Shown here one piece after another: positions 1-8,302 of a stretch of 64,000 nt of DNA; the stretch's first letter is position 1, and every line of letters starts with the position of its first letter. A program made the position numbers and the translations under genes. Source of the stretch: Phreatobacter aquaticus (GTDB taxonomy: Bacteria; Pseudomonadota; Alphaproteobacteria; Rhizobiales; Phreatobacteraceae). Under the pieces are notes generated by a model that had not been told where the DNA came from, made no database searches, and was given only the letters and a program-made list of their open reading frames with translations. The stretch spans positions 2,566,828-2,630,827 of the forward strand of contig NZ_CP039865.1 of assembly GCF_005160265.1 (NCBI RefSeq), read 5' to 3'.

Positions 1-201
1 GGGGGCGCCGCGAGGCAACAGACTTGTCCCCGTTCGAGCCGGAATCGTCATGGAACAGGACGGAGACCTCCCTCCGGCATGGGCCTGGCTGCGCCACCGG
101 GACGGAGAGCACCTGGAACAGGAGAGAGGTGTCGCTCCTCTGGACCGGAGACACCCGCCCATGTCACAGGGCAGTCGCAATTGCCGCCTAACCGGACCGT
201 C
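1..201 (+). other. Non-coding stretch ahead of the HAD gene, with short direct repeats
   Basis: I see no convincing gene here. Two short words occur twice each: GGAACAGGA at 52-60 and 115-123, and GGACGGAGA at 58-66 and 100-108. Together with the GC-rich complementary runs this suggests a structured leader, but it does not match any riboswitch consensus I can write down. The downstream gene starts at 202. Confidence 0.3.
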
Positions 202-936
202 ATGACAGCCGATCTCGCAACCGCCTCAGCAACCCCGCTTCGTGCCATCCTGCTCGACAAGGATGGCACCTTTGTGGACTTCCACCAGACGTGGGGGCCC
301 GCCGCCTTCCGGGTGATGACCCGCATGGCCGGCGGCGACCGCGGCCGCGTCGGGCGGCTGATGGCGGTGAGCCATTACGACGAGGCGTCCCTGTCGTTCC
401 GCCCGACCTCACCGCTGGTCGCGGGCTCCTCGGCCGATTATGGGCCGCTCTGGGCCGACGCCATCGGCGTGCCGTTCTCGGCCGCCGTCACCGACGAGAT
501 GGATCGGCTGTTCGTCGCCGAGGGCCTGGCGGGACTGGTGGCGATCGGCGATCCGAACGCCGTCATGATCGACCTCAAGCGGCGCGGCCTGATCCTCGGC
601 GTCGTCACCAACGATTCCGAGAACGGCGCCCGCTCGCAGACGGCCAAGCTCGGCATCGACCACCATTTCGATTTCATCGTCGGCTGGGATTCCGGCCATG
701 GCCGAAAGCCCGAGGCCGGCCAGATCCACGCCTTCCTCGATAGCCACGGCATGGCGCCGCACGAGGTGGCGATGGTCGGCGACAGCCTCCATGACATGCA
801 TGCGGCAAGGAAAGCCGGCGTGATCGCGGTGGGCGTCACGTCCGGGCCGATGGTGCCGGATGAGTTCGAGAGCCATGCCGACGTGGTGCTGGGCTCGATC
901 ATGGAGCTTGGTGACTGGCTTGATCGGCGGGGGTGA
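202..936 (+). CDS. HAD-family hydrolase (phosphoglycolate-phosphatase-like)
   Basis: 244-residue cytosolic phosphatase of the haloacid dehalogenase superfamily, expected to remove phosphate from a small metabolite using Mg2+. Motif I is LLDKDGTFVDF near the N-terminus, with the nucleophilic and general-acid Asp pair in DKD. The motif III region has K-P before EAGQIHAF. Motif IV is MVGDSLHDMHAARKAG, where the acidic residues bind Mg2+. The helical cap sits between motifs I and II, as in phosphoglycolate phosphatases (subfamily IA). The frame stays open upstream to 79, but homologous HAD proteins begin a few residues before motif I, so the ATG at 202 is preferred. The substrate cannot be told from sequence. 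The gene stands alone: the next gene is on the other strand, beyond a palindromic repeat. Confidence 0.85.
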   Translation: MTADLATASATPLRAILLDKDGTFVDFHQTWGPAAFRVMTRMAGGDRGRVGRLMAVSHYDEASLSFRPTSPLVAGSSADYGPLWADAIGVPFSAAVTDEMDRLFVAEGLAGLVAIGDPNAVMIDLKRRGLILGVVTNDSENGARSQTAKLGIDHHFDFIVGWDSGHGRKPEAGQIHAFLDSHGMAPHEVAMVGDSLHDMHAARKAGVIAVGVTSGPMVPDEFESHADVVLGSIMELGDWLDRRG

Positions 937-971
937 GGCGAGTGTTCGTCAGGCTGGCGAGGTTTCCGCTG

Positions 972-1020
972 GCCCCCCACCCCCATGCCCCTCCCCACCA
1001 CACGTGGGGGGAGGGGAGTT
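972..1020. repeat. GC-rich palindromic repeat, family C, copy 1
   Basis: Run of C-rich then G-rich sequence (CCCCTCCCC ... GGGGGGAGGGG) able to fold into a hairpin. The same kind of element recurs at 1112-1155 and 10918-10961. It lies just after the HAD gene and could act as a transcript end or mRNA stabiliser. Confidence 0.5.
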
Positions 1021-1111
1021 CGGGACGCGCTTTCTGAGAGGCTTGCGCACGGGAGCAGGGGGGCTCAAGCCTGAGGCCGATCGAGATCGGACGCCGTTGC
1101 AGGCACGACCG

Positions 1112-1155
1112 TTCCCTCCCCCCGCTTGCGGTGGGGAGGGTTAGGGTGGGGGGCC
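1112..1155. repeat. GC-rich palindromic repeat, family C, copy 2
   Basis: CCCTCCCCCCGC-TTGC-GGTGGGGAGGG followed by TTAGGGTGGGG. It is a hairpin-forming intergenic repeat of the type scattered through many Hyphomicrobiales genomes. It lies between the convergent HAD and patatin genes, where it may end transcription from both sides. Confidence 0.5.
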
Positions 1156-1176
1156 TTGCAGCAAGCCTTCACATCC

Positions 1177-2022
1177 TCACGTGAACCGCGTCGCGAACAC
1201 CGCCCCGTCCTCCAGCCCCTGCTCATAGGCCGCACGGATGGCCCCAGCATCGGTCACGGCGAAGCGGCTGGTGAGGATCGGCACGCTCGGCCGCACCACG
1301 ATCCGCTTGTCGGTATCCTCCATCGCCTTGCCGGCGCGGGTCGACAGAACCAGTGTCCGGCCGCCCTGGTTCTCCACATCGGTCAGCCGGTCGATCGGCG
1401 GATTGTCGACGAGGCCGCCATCCAGCGCCGCCCGTCCGCCAACCTTGCCCACCGGCATGAAGGGCGGCACCGTGGCCGTGCCCATCAGCGCGTCCACCAG
1501 CTCGTCCGCGCTCTCGATCTGATGGGTCGAGACCCAGCTCGCGGTGAGGCCGACATGCCGGCCGGCGCGCGAATGGGCCGCCCCCATCCACACCTTCTCC
1601 ACCTGATAGGCGCCGATCGCCAGATAAGCCGCGAGATAGGCCGGCATGAAGCGCGGCGGGTGGGTGATCTGGATCAGGATCTCGGGCGCCGCCTTCAGCG
1701 CGGCGATCTCCAGGGGCCCGAAGACTTCCGCGATCAGCTGGCGATAGAGCGAGCCCACGATGAACGGCGAGCGGCCCTTCAGCATCTCGCTCCACACCAC
1801 CTCGCGCTCGAAGCCCTCGCAGGCGTCGAGCACGATCTTCCTGACACGGTCGCCCTGGCCGATCAGCGAGAAACAGGCCTGGAAGGCGCCGGCCGACACG
1901 GCCACCACCTGCTTCGGGCTCTGGGGATGGCGCGCCGTGAAGGCGTCCCAGAAGCCGCCCTGCCAATAGCACCGGTTGCCGCCGCCGGCGAAGGCAACAG
2001 CGTCGAAAGTCGCTTGCGTCAT
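1177..2022 (-). CDS. Patatin-like phospholipase family protein
   Basis: 281-residue acyl hydrolase expected to cleave lipid esters with a Ser-Asp dyad. The oxyanion-hole glycine loop is AGGGNRC about 10-16 residues in, a variant of the usual GGGxRG. The nucleophile elbow is VAVSAGAF, with Ala instead of the first Gly of GxSxG. The catalytic Asp lies in ALDGGLVDNPP. No signal peptide is visible, so it should act in the cytosol or at the inner membrane face. An in-frame TTG lies two codons upstream at 2028, but ATG at 2022 is the more usual start. The two atypical glycine-loop residues suggest a divergent subgroup. The substrate is unknown. Confidence 0.75.
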   Translation of the reverse strand: MTQATFDAVAFAGGGNRCYWQGGFWDAFTARHPQSPKQVVAVSAGAFQACFSLIGQGDRVRKIVLDACEGFEREVVWSEMLKGRSPFIVGSLYRQLIAEVFGPLEIAALKAAPEILIQITHPPRFMPAYLAAYLAIGAYQVEKVWMGAAHSRAGRHVGLTASWVSTHQIESADELVDALMGTATVPPFMPVGKVGGRAALDGGLVDNPPIDRLTDVENQGGRTLVLSTRAGKAMEDTDKRIVVRPSVPILTSRFAVTDAGAIRAAYEQGLEDGAVFATRFT

Positions 2023-2086
2023 CCTCAATGTCTAGCGGGGTTCCGACGCCTGCGTCGAGAGTGTCCGTGTCGTCCGCGCAAGCGCC

Positions 2087-2338
2087 TCAGGCCTGATCGC
2101 CATCGGGGTCGCGATTGCGCCACCGGACCGTTGGCCGAAGCGCGATGACCCGCGCCCCCTCGTGCAGGCTCAAGGTTGCGCCGCGAATGCCCTGGCTGAA
2201 CAGAGGACGCGCCCAGCGCCGGGCATAGATCCGCGCGGCCCTGTCCTCGATGGCATAGAAGTGCTCGTACACGAAGGGGACGATCTCGTCGTCCTTGGGG
2301 CGGCACAGCGCGACCTGATAGCGCTTGGCAATACTCAT
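2087..2338 (-). CDS. Small hypothetical protein
   Basis: 83 residues, beginning MSIAKRYQVALCRPKDDEIV. It is soluble, mixed charge, with no signal peptide or metal motif. I do not recognise a family. The frame extends to 2407, but the ATG at 2338 is preceded by TGGAGC at ribosome-binding distance, so the shorter form is chosen. It lies 64 bases downstream of the patatin gene's start on the same strand, so the two might share a transcript. An AT-rich intergenic region with a strong inverted repeat sits upstream. Confidence 0.5.
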   Translation of the reverse strand: MSIAKRYQVALCRPKDDEIVPFVYEHFYAIEDRAARIYARRWARPLFSQGIRGATLSLHEGARVIALRPTVRWRNRDPDGDQA

Positions 2339-2633
2339 GCAAAGCTCCACTGGAGATGGGCCATAGATGGCAGTGTTCGCCAGATTATGAGTCTGGAAAA
2401 ACATCATCTGTCTGAATGTTAGTCACTTCAGTCTATGAATGCCGTCGATCGATAGTCATCGATAAGTCATTCTGCATTCATAGATGCAGTGTAGCCCAAT
2501 TTATAAGCGCCCGATCTGACGCGAATGTGACGACGTGCATGATGTCAGCTCAAAAATGACGCAGCGTAAGATAACCTGTCTGTTATACGCCCCATAGGCT
2601 TGGGTGCGACGTGATTTGGAGAGGAGCAGTCAG
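2339..2633. promoter_or_regulatory. AT-rich divergent intergenic region with an 11-bp inverted repeat
   Basis: The region separates two divergent small genes and is clearly more AT-rich than its surroundings. It contains a perfect 11-bp inverted repeat, TCTATGAATGC at 2432-2442 and GCATTCATAGA at 2474-2484. The 31-base loop has the near-direct repeats TCGATAGTCA and TCGATAAGTCA. This could be a long hairpin in RNA or a pair of protein-binding half-sites. No start codon with a ribosome site lies inside it. Confidence 0.45.
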
Positions 2634-2855
2634 ATGATGCCTGATGTGGTCGCCGAGCGTGTTCTGCCGATGGATCTCCGCAATACCGAGTTCCGGGCCA
2701 TGCTCATCGACAAGGGCTTCCGCTGGGTGACGATCGAGCGGCGCAGTCCGGATGGCCGGTTCACCAGCATGCACAAGTGCGAGCGTCTGGCCGAACGCGC
2801 GGCACGGTCGTCCAATCGCATTGTGGTGAACCTCGAGACCGGTGATTTCGGCTGA
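2634..2855 (+). CDS. Small hypothetical protein
   Basis: 73 residues, MMPDVVAERVLPMDLRNTEF onward, ending NLETGDFG. It is basic in the middle and has one Cys. There is no signal peptide or membrane segment. ATG at 2634 follows GGAGAGGAGC, an excellent ribosome-binding site, and this is the main reason to accept it as a gene. The reading frame continues upstream to a GTG at 2604 without such a site. I do not recognise a family. It is transcribed toward tRNA-Pro. Confidence 0.55.
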   Translation: MMPDVVAERVLPMDLRNTEFRAMLIDKGFRWVTIERRSPDGRFTSMHKCERLAERAARSSNRIVVNLETGDFG

Positions 2856-2923
2856 CGCGCTATGCCGGTTTCGAGCGTGCCGCGGTCCCGGCGTCGAGCC
2901 TGTCAGTTCGTCATCGCGAGGGG

Positions 2924-2952
2924 TTGCGTCGTGCCGAGGCGCTCGCTATACA
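2924..2952 (+). promoter_or_regulatory. Probable promoter of tRNA-Pro
   Basis: TTGCGT at 2924-2929 and TATACA at 2947-2952, separated by 17 bases, resemble a housekeeping sigma promoter. Transcription would begin about ten bases before the mature tRNA at 2971. Confidence 0.45.
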
Positions 2953-2970
2953 GCGGCCTCGTTCGCGAGG

Positions 2971-3047
2971 CGGAGTGTAGCGCAGTCTGGTAGCGCACCA
3001 CGTTCGGGACGTGGGGGTCGCAGGTTCAAATCCTGCCACTCCGACCA
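2971..3047 (+). tRNA. tRNA-Pro (anticodon CGG)
   Basis: 77 bases with encoded CCA. Acceptor arms CGGAGTG and CACTCCG pair perfectly, with A as discriminator base. The anticodon stem CCACG/CGTGG carries loop TTCGGGA, giving anticodon CGG. The T arm contains GGTTCAAATCC. The D arm has the usual AGCGCAGTCTGGTAGCGC. A promoter-like sequence lies just upstream. Confidence 0.95.
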
Positions 3048-3280
3048 GCGGCCCCAAGGGGTGGCGCGGTCGGGCCCGCGAACGAAGACGCTCTCCCCCA
3101 AGTATGTCCCTAGAAGCGATAAGTGTTAATCCGTACGGTGGCGCGCGGTGATAATAGTATCGCGCCGAGTTACTGCTCGTGCTGTCAATTTCCTCTTCCG
3201 CGGGGGGGCGGCACTTGGCTAGAGTGCACCATTCGTCCGAACGTCATCGGTCGATTGGTTGGCTGCACGGAGAAGCCTGA

Positions 3281-3556
3281 ATGTTCCCACGACTTGCTCT
3301 TGTTCTTGGTCTCACCGCCTGCGCGTCCGGCGCGGCCTTGGCGGAAAGCCCCGGCTTCTGCAATCAATATTCCGACAAGGCGCTCCATGACGCGCGGCGC
3401 GCTCGCTCGATACCGCGATGCTCGATCAACCTGCACCCGGGTGTGTTCTCGACCGATCGGGCCGTGCATTACAATTGGTGCCTGCGCGTCGATCGCAATC
3501 GCGCCTATGGCGAGACAGACAAGCGCGAGGCTCACCTCCGGCGCTGCGGCGCATAG
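3281..3556 (+). CDS. Small secreted cysteine-containing protein, unknown function
   Basis: 91 residues. The N-terminus MFPRLALVLGLTACASGAALA is a signal peptide. Cleavage after ALA is likely, although LTAC also resembles a lipobox. The mature part has four Cys (in GFCNQ, PRCSI, NWCLR and RRCGA), enough for two disulfides, and is rich in Arg. This looks like a periplasmic or secreted protein held by disulfides. I cannot name a family. It is followed by the convergent c-di-GMP gene. Confidence 0.6.
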   Translation: MFPRLALVLGLTACASGAALAESPGFCNQYSDKALHDARRARSIPRCSINLHPGVFSTDRAVHYNWCLRVDRNRAYGETDKREAHLRRCGA

Positions 3557-3632
3557 CCCCCAGCAGACGGGGCATGGCCGGAGCGGGTGAGGCGGCTGGC
3601 GATTGATGTCGCCGTGAAAGGCCTTCAGCCCC

Positions 3633-5882
3633 TCATGCCACCCGCTTCGCGCCGGCTTCCTGTCCGTCGAAGAAACATTCGGCCGGCTGCGGCCGGCCGA
3701 ACCGGTAGCCCTGCGCCATCGGGCAGCCGATGGCGGCGAGGAACCGGGCCTGGCCCTCCGTTTCCACGCCCTCGGCCACCACGCTCATGCCGAGCGAATT
3801 GGCGAGACCGACGATCGCCTGGATGATGGCGGTGGTGCCCTGGTGGGTACCGAGCTTGGCGACGAAGGACCGGTCGATCTTGATGACGTCGACCGGGAAG
3901 TCGTTGAGATGGGTCAGCGAGGCATAGCCGGTGCCGAAATCGTCGAAGGCGATGGTCAGCCCCGCCTGTTTCAGCTCGCGGCAGGTTTCGGCCACTGGGC
4001 CGGCATTGCGCGCAAGGAACACATCCTCGGTCACCTCCACCTCGAACATCGAGGGGTCGAGCCCGCTGGCCGCGATGGCATCGAGGATGGCGCGCGCCGG
4101 CCGCCGGTTGCGGAAGTCGGCGGCACTCAGATTGAAGGCGATGCGGCCGAAGGCGAAGCCCTCCGCCGTCCAGCGGGCCGCCTGCGCGATCACCGAGGCG
4201 ATGACGAAGCGGCCGATCTCGCGGCAGAGTTCGGGATCCTCGAAGGCCGCCCAGAAGCTGGCCGGCATCCGCACCGTACCGTCGGGCTGCGGCCAGCGCA
4301 GCAGCGCCTCGTAGCCGACCACGCGGCCCTGTTTCAGCTCGACCTTCGGCTGGTAATGCAGCGACAGGTCGCCGTTCTGCAGCGCCTGGCGAAAATCACG
4401 GATCACCGCGAAACGGGCATTGGCATCGGCGAGCAGCCTGGGCTCGAAGATGATGTGCTGGTTCCGTCCGGCCGCCTTCGCGGCGTAGAGCGCGAGATCG
4501 GCCTCCTGCATGAGGGCGGAGGGGCAGATCTCCTGGTCCGGCTGGCGCACCGAAATGCCGATGGAGGTGGCAAGCAGAAAGGCATTGCCGCGCCAGCGCA
4601 CCGGCCGGGCAATGGCGGCGCGGATCGCCTCGGCGACCTCCTCCACCTGGCTCATGCTGTCGGCCGAATCCATCACAACGACGAATTCATCGCCGCCGAT
4701 CCGCGCGGCGAGATGCCGGCCATCCGACAGGTTGCGCAGCCGCGCCGCGATCCGCTTCAGGCAGGCATCGCCGGCGAGGTGGCCGTGGGTGTCATTGATC
4801 TCCTTGAAACCGTCGAGATCGAGCATCAGCAGCGCGAAGATCTGCCCTGGCGGCCGCGCATCGGTGCGAATCTGCTCGAGCTTGCTCTGCAGCGACGAGC
4901 GGTTGTTGAGCCCCGTCAGGGTGTCGTAGCTGGCCAGCCGCAGGATGTGGTCGTGCATCTGCTTCTGTTCGGTGATGTCCTGCATCATGCCGAAGCGGCG
5001 GAGCACCACACCGTCGCGCAGCTCGACACCGGCCGCGACCTTGACACAGCGCTCATTGCCCTTGGCCGTGATCATCCGGCCCTCATAGGCGAAGGGCTCA
5101 TTGGTGGCGACCGAATGCTCGATCATCGCGCGCAGCCGCGACAGGTCGGGCTCCGGGTAGAAATCGAGCAGGCTCTTCATCGAGACGGCGGTGCCTGGCT
5201 CCAGCTCGTGGAGGGCGTACATGCCGGCGCTCCAGCTGATCGCATCGCTTGCGGGGTCGCGCTCCCATGCACCAGTGCGGGCGAGCTCGGAACCGCAATC
5301 GAGGATGCGCTTCTGGATCTGAAGCTCCTCCGACTGCCGGGCCACCAGGTCGGAACGGGCCTGCAGTTCCATGGAGAGATCGCGCAGCTCGGCATTGGCG
5401 CGATGGCTCTTGATCAGGTTGATGGCGATTTCGCCCAGCTGTTCCAGGCGATGGACCTGCCAGGCCGTGATCGTCCGCGGACGGGTGTCGATGATGCAGA
5501 AACCGCCGAGGCTGATGCCCGGCTCGATGAACAGCGGCACGCCCGCATAGAACCGGATGAACGGCGCACCAGTGACGAAATCATTGTCGCGGAAGCGGGG
5601 ATCGGCGTGGGTGTCCTCGATGATGAAGGGCCCGGGCTCAAGCAGCGCATGGGAGCAGAACGAGATGTCGCGCGGGGTGCCTTCATAGGGCACGCCGCAG
5701 ACCGCCTTGAACCATTGGCGGTCGCTGGCCACCAGCGAGACCATGCTGATGGGCACGTCGAACATTTCGGCGGCGAGCTCCACCAGCGCGTCGAATTGCG
5801 GCTCGCGCGGCGTGTCGAGGATGCGCTGGTCCAGCAGGGCCTGGAGGCGTTCGGGCTCGTTCTGCGGTACCAGAAGTGTCAT
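3633..5882 (-). CDS. GAF-PAS-GGDEF-EAL c-di-GMP turnover protein
   Basis: 749-residue soluble signalling protein. Domain order: GAF (about 20-165), short coiled linker, PAS (about 195-310), GGDEF (about 320-480), EAL (about 490-740). The cyclase active site is ARIGGDEFVVV, intact. The inhibitory RxxD site is absent: the residues nine and six before GGDEF are D and H. The phosphodiesterase domain keeps EALLRW, NLSAADF, EVTE, DDFGTGYASL, KIDRSF and AEGVE, so it should be active. This is therefore a bifunctional enzyme or a c-di-GMP phosphodiesterase tuned by its GAF and PAS inputs, ligand unknown. No membrane segments. It is a single-gene unit with a 166-base upstream region. Confidence 0.92.
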   Translation of the reverse strand: MTLLVPQNEPERLQALLDQRILDTPREPQFDALVELAAEMFDVPISMVSLVASDRQWFKAVCGVPYEGTPRDISFCSHALLEPGPFIIEDTHADPRFRDNDFVTGAPFIRFYAGVPLFIEPGISLGGFCIIDTRPRTITAWQVHRLEQLGEIAINLIKSHRANAELRDLSMELQARSDLVARQSEELQIQKRILDCGSELARTGAWERDPASDAISWSAGMYALHELEPGTAVSMKSLLDFYPEPDLSRLRAMIEHSVATNEPFAYEGRMITAKGNERCVKVAAGVELRDGVVLRRFGMMQDITEQKQMHDHILRLASYDTLTGLNNRSSLQSKLEQIRTDARPPGQIFALLMLDLDGFKEINDTHGHLAGDACLKRIAARLRNLSDGRHLAARIGGDEFVVVMDSADSMSQVEEVAEAIRAAIARPVRWRGNAFLLATSIGISVRQPDQEICPSALMQEADLALYAAKAAGRNQHIIFEPRLLADANARFAVIRDFRQALQNGDLSLHYQPKVELKQGRVVGYEALLRWPQPDGTVRMPASFWAAFEDPELCREIGRFVIASVIAQAARWTAEGFAFGRIAFNLSAADFRNRRPARAILDAIAASGLDPSMFEVEVTEDVFLARNAGPVAETCRELKQAGLTIAFDDFGTGYASLTHLNDFPVDVIKIDRSFVAKLGTHQGTTAIIQAIVGLANSLGMSVVAEGVETEGQARFLAAIGCPMAQGYRFGRPQPAECFFDGQEAGAKRVA

Positions 5883-6048
5883 GCCGCGCTCCGATTCGCG
5901 TATAGAGCGAAAACGAAGCTGATTCTGTCACGTCAAATCTTCACGGAACGTTACCAATGAGCATATGACCTCGCGTCAGCGCGGCATTTGTTGTCGTTTG
6001 AAAAGCAACGAGACGCGACGATATTTTCCAATAAAGTCTTCGTAAGTT

Positions 6049-6252
6049 CTAAAGTGCGACCGCTCGTCGGATGCCGGGATTTTCCGGCGGCGGAATGATC
6101 CGATATTCGCCGCACCAGTCGCTGCGTGCCACGCCAGGCCAGCGCGCGGTGCCGTCGGATGGAACGAGCACTGGCGGATGGGCGCGGCAGAGCCCCGCGC
6201 TGGTGCCCCGCTGCTCCCAATAGTTCCGGCAATTCGCGCACATGTCGGCCAT
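6049..6252 (-). CDS. Small cysteine-cluster protein (zinc-ribbon-like)
   Basis: 67 residues. Cysteines fall in MCANC at the start, GLCRAHPP near residue 22 and DWCGEY near residue 47: a C-x2-C ... C ... C arrangement that could bind Zn2+ or an iron-sulfur cluster. The layout CxNCR-W ... GLCRxHPP ... WCGEY is a pattern I associate with small conserved proteins of alphaproteobacteria and their phages. I cannot give a function. It stands alone, transcribed away from the M20 peptidase operon. Confidence 0.6.
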   Translation of the reverse strand: MADMCANCRNYWEQRGTSAGLCRAHPPVLVPSDGTARWPGVARSDWCGEYRIIPPPENPGIRRAVAL

Positions 6253-6346
6253 GCTTCGGCTGCTCCCGTCTTGGCTTGTCGGGGGGACCCTAGCGGCGAC
6301 GGGTTACCTTCGGCTTTCCGGGCTGGGTTACCCGGACCTTGCCGGA

Positions 6347-7492
6347 TCAGCGAAGGGTTTCCATAAGCCCCGCCAGCAGGCGCGCGCGCGGCACGATCGA
6401 CGAGACGAGGCCGTGCTCGTCCAGCGTGTGGGCGCCGGCGCCGTCGATGCCGAGGCCGTCGAGGGTCGGAATGCCCAGCGCCGCGGTGAAATTGCCGTCC
6501 GAGCCGCCACCCGTCATCGGGCAATCCTCCAGGTCGAAGCCGATGGCGCTGGCCACTGCCTGTGCCCGCACCAGCACGTCGGCGGTCAGCGCCGTCTTCG
6601 GATAGGGCGGACGGTTGAGGTCGCCCTCGATATGCAGCGTCACGTCAGGGCCGACCGGCGTCAGCCCGCGCAGCCTCGCCAGCATCTCCGCGCCGATCAC
6701 CGGATCGGGCACCCTGAGGTCGATCTCGCAGCTGGCATTCTCCGGAATGACATTCGCCGCCGAGCCGCCCTTGATGATGCCGACCGTGGTGGTGATGCCG
6801 CGGGCATAATCCGTCATGCCCTCGATCACGAGGATCTGGTGGGCGAGTTCGCGTATGGCGCTGCGGCCATCCTGGTGGCGGGCGCCGGCATGGGCCGGAC
6901 GGCCGGTGACGGTCAGCACGAAGCGGGCGACGCCCTTGCGCGCGGTGACGATACGGCCGCCGTCGCGGGCGGGCTCGGTCACCAGCACGAAGGCGGCCTT
7001 CTTCGCCTCCTCCTCGATGATGGCGCGCGAGGTCGGGCTGCCGACCTCCTCGTCCGGCGTGAACAGGAAGGTGACCGGCCGGGCCGTCGGCACGCCGGCG
7101 CGCACCAGTGCCCGATAGCCCGCGACCGCCAGATAGGCGCCGCCCTTCATGTCATAGAGGCCGGGACCGTAGAGCTTGTCGCCGTCGCGGCGGAACGGCA
7201 GGCGGCCCGTCAGCGTGCCCTTGGGGTGCACGGTGTCGATATGGGTGAGGACGAGGATCGGCTTCTCGTTGGAGGGCTCCGAGGTCGAGACCTTCAGCGT
7301 GCCGCCATAGCCGTCAATGCCGGGACGGCGGTCGAGGGTAACCGGCAGGCCGGCGAAATCCTTCTCCACCTCGTCCAGCACCGCCTCGACGCCCCCGGCA
7401 TCATGGGTCGGGCTTTCGACCGAGACCCAGCGGCGGATGCCCTCGATCAGCTCGTCCTCGTGCAGCGGGATGGTGGCGGCCTTGATCGTCAT
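6347..7492 (-). CDS. M20 family metallopeptidase (carboxypeptidase G2-like)
   Basis: 381-residue cytosolic dizinc exopeptidase or amidohydrolase. Zinc ligands appear in LTHIDTVHP (His) and GLYDMKGG (bridging Asp). The catalytic Glu is in TPDEEVGS. The dimerisation domain begins near PAHAGARHQDGRSA. The C-terminal ligand His is probably in GAGAHTLDEHG. The subfamily resembles glutamate carboxypeptidase and acetylornithine deacetylase proteins, so it probably removes an acyl or glutamyl group from an amino-acid derivative. It starts 12 bases after the DUF1499 gene stops and is the last gene of a likely four-gene minus-strand operon. There is no signal peptide. The substrate is not predictable. 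Confidence 0.88.
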   Translation of the reverse strand: MTIKAATIPLHEDELIEGIRRWVSVESPTHDAGGVEAVLDEVEKDFAGLPVTLDRRPGIDGYGGTLKVSTSEPSNEKPILVLTHIDTVHPKGTLTGRLPFRRDGDKLYGPGLYDMKGGAYLAVAGYRALVRAGVPTARPVTFLFTPDEEVGSPTSRAIIEEEAKKAAFVLVTEPARDGGRIVTARKGVARFVLTVTGRPAHAGARHQDGRSAIRELAHQILVIEGMTDYARGITTTVGIIKGGSAANVIPENASCEIDLRVPDPVIGAEMLARLRGLTPVGPDVTLHIEGDLNRPPYPKTALTADVLVRAQAVASAIGFDLEDCPMTGGGSDGNFTAALGIPTLDGLGIDGAGAHTLDEHGLVSSIVPRARLLAGLMETLR

Positions 7493-7504
7493 GGTCTGGT
7501 CTTC

Positions 7505-8281
7505 CTAACGCTGCGCACGCCGTGCGGCGGTTCTCAATTCGTCGATGGCCGTGATCACGCGGCGGGCATTGACGCCGAAATCCTGCAGGCCGTAGCGGGC
7601 GGCCGAGCGGATGTCGATGCGCGCGCGCGGCCCCACCTGGCGGATGCGGATGACGATATCGTCGCGAAAGCCCATGACCAGCGAGCGGGTCACCAGCTCG
7701 AACCGGCCTTCGCGCTGGGGACCGCGGAAATCGACCTGGTCGAGGATGCGCCACTTCTTCTCGTCGATCATGTCGGTGACGAGCTCGTTGACGTCCTCGG
7801 CCGGCAGGTCGATCTCGACCGGCCGGATCTCCGGATAGAGCCGGCGCTGCAACTCCGCCAGGGCCGGCCGATAGGCCGATGGATTGGCGCCTGCGGGCCT
7901 GGCCGAGGCCACGATGTCGAAGGCCGGGGGATCGGAGGGATCGGTGGTGATGTCGTTGAGGGCCGGCAGCCGCGAACCGATCACCGCCAGCGCCGCGGGA
8001 TAGGCGAGGATGGCGACGCTGATGAGGGCGGCGGCCACCGCGTAGCGCGCGCCGCGATAGCCGGTGACCCAGATCATCGCGCCGGCAATGAGCGCCATCA
8101 GAAGCGACAGGGCGATGAGGCCAAGCCCGATCGCCAGCGCCAGCACGGCCTGCCCGCCATCCAGCCAGTCGGCGCGGGTCGCCAGCACGGCGATGACCGC
8201 AACGGCGATGCCGATGGCGGTCAGCCAGAGGCTGGAGACGGCGAGGCGGGAGGTGGGCTCGACAAGGGCGCTGCGGCGCAT
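7505..8281 (-). CDS. DUF1499 domain membrane protein
   Basis: 258 residues. Three hydrophobic helices occupy roughly residues 14-120 (LWLTAIGIAVAVIAVLA, AVLALAIGLGLIALSLLMAL, YAVAAALISVAILAYPA). A soluble DUF1499 domain follows. It has the family landmarks LNDITTDPSDPPAF at its start and the end motif VTRSLVMGFRDDIVIRIRQVG...RIDIRSAARYGLQDFG-NARR. The function of DUF1499 is unknown. Topology puts the domain at the periplasmic side or the membrane surface. It sits between the M48 protease and the M20 peptidase with gaps of 21 and 12 bases, so the group is probably co-transcribed and may act in envelope maintenance. Confidence 0.85.
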   Translation of the reverse strand: MRRSALVEPTSRLAVSSLWLTAIGIAVAVIAVLATRADWLDGGQAVLALAIGLGLIALSLLMALIAGAMIWVTGYRGARYAVAAALISVAILAYPAALAVIGSRLPALNDITTDPSDPPAFDIVASARPAGANPSAYRPALAELQRRLYPEIRPVEIDLPAEDVNELVTDMIDEKKWRILDQVDFRGPQREGRFELVTRSLVMGFRDDIVIRIRQVGPRARIDIRSAARYGLQDFGVNARRVITAIDELRTAARRAQR

Positions 8282-8302
8282 GCGACGGGCAATCCGGGGT
8301 GG

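Noticed and set aside
1-201. Glycine or cobalamin riboswitch before the HAD gene
   Set aside because: Some words look suggestive, but the conserved cores of these classes are absent on both strands.
3843-5960. Long open frame (705 codons) opposite the GGDEF-EAL gene
   Set aside because: It is a mirror frame of a GC-rich coding region. Its translation is low-complexity and shows no domain, while the other strand has four recognisable domains.
6317-6336. Terminator between the small Cys protein and the M20 peptidase
   Set aside because: TCCGGG-N8-CCCGGA forms a hairpin, but no T-run follows on either strand.
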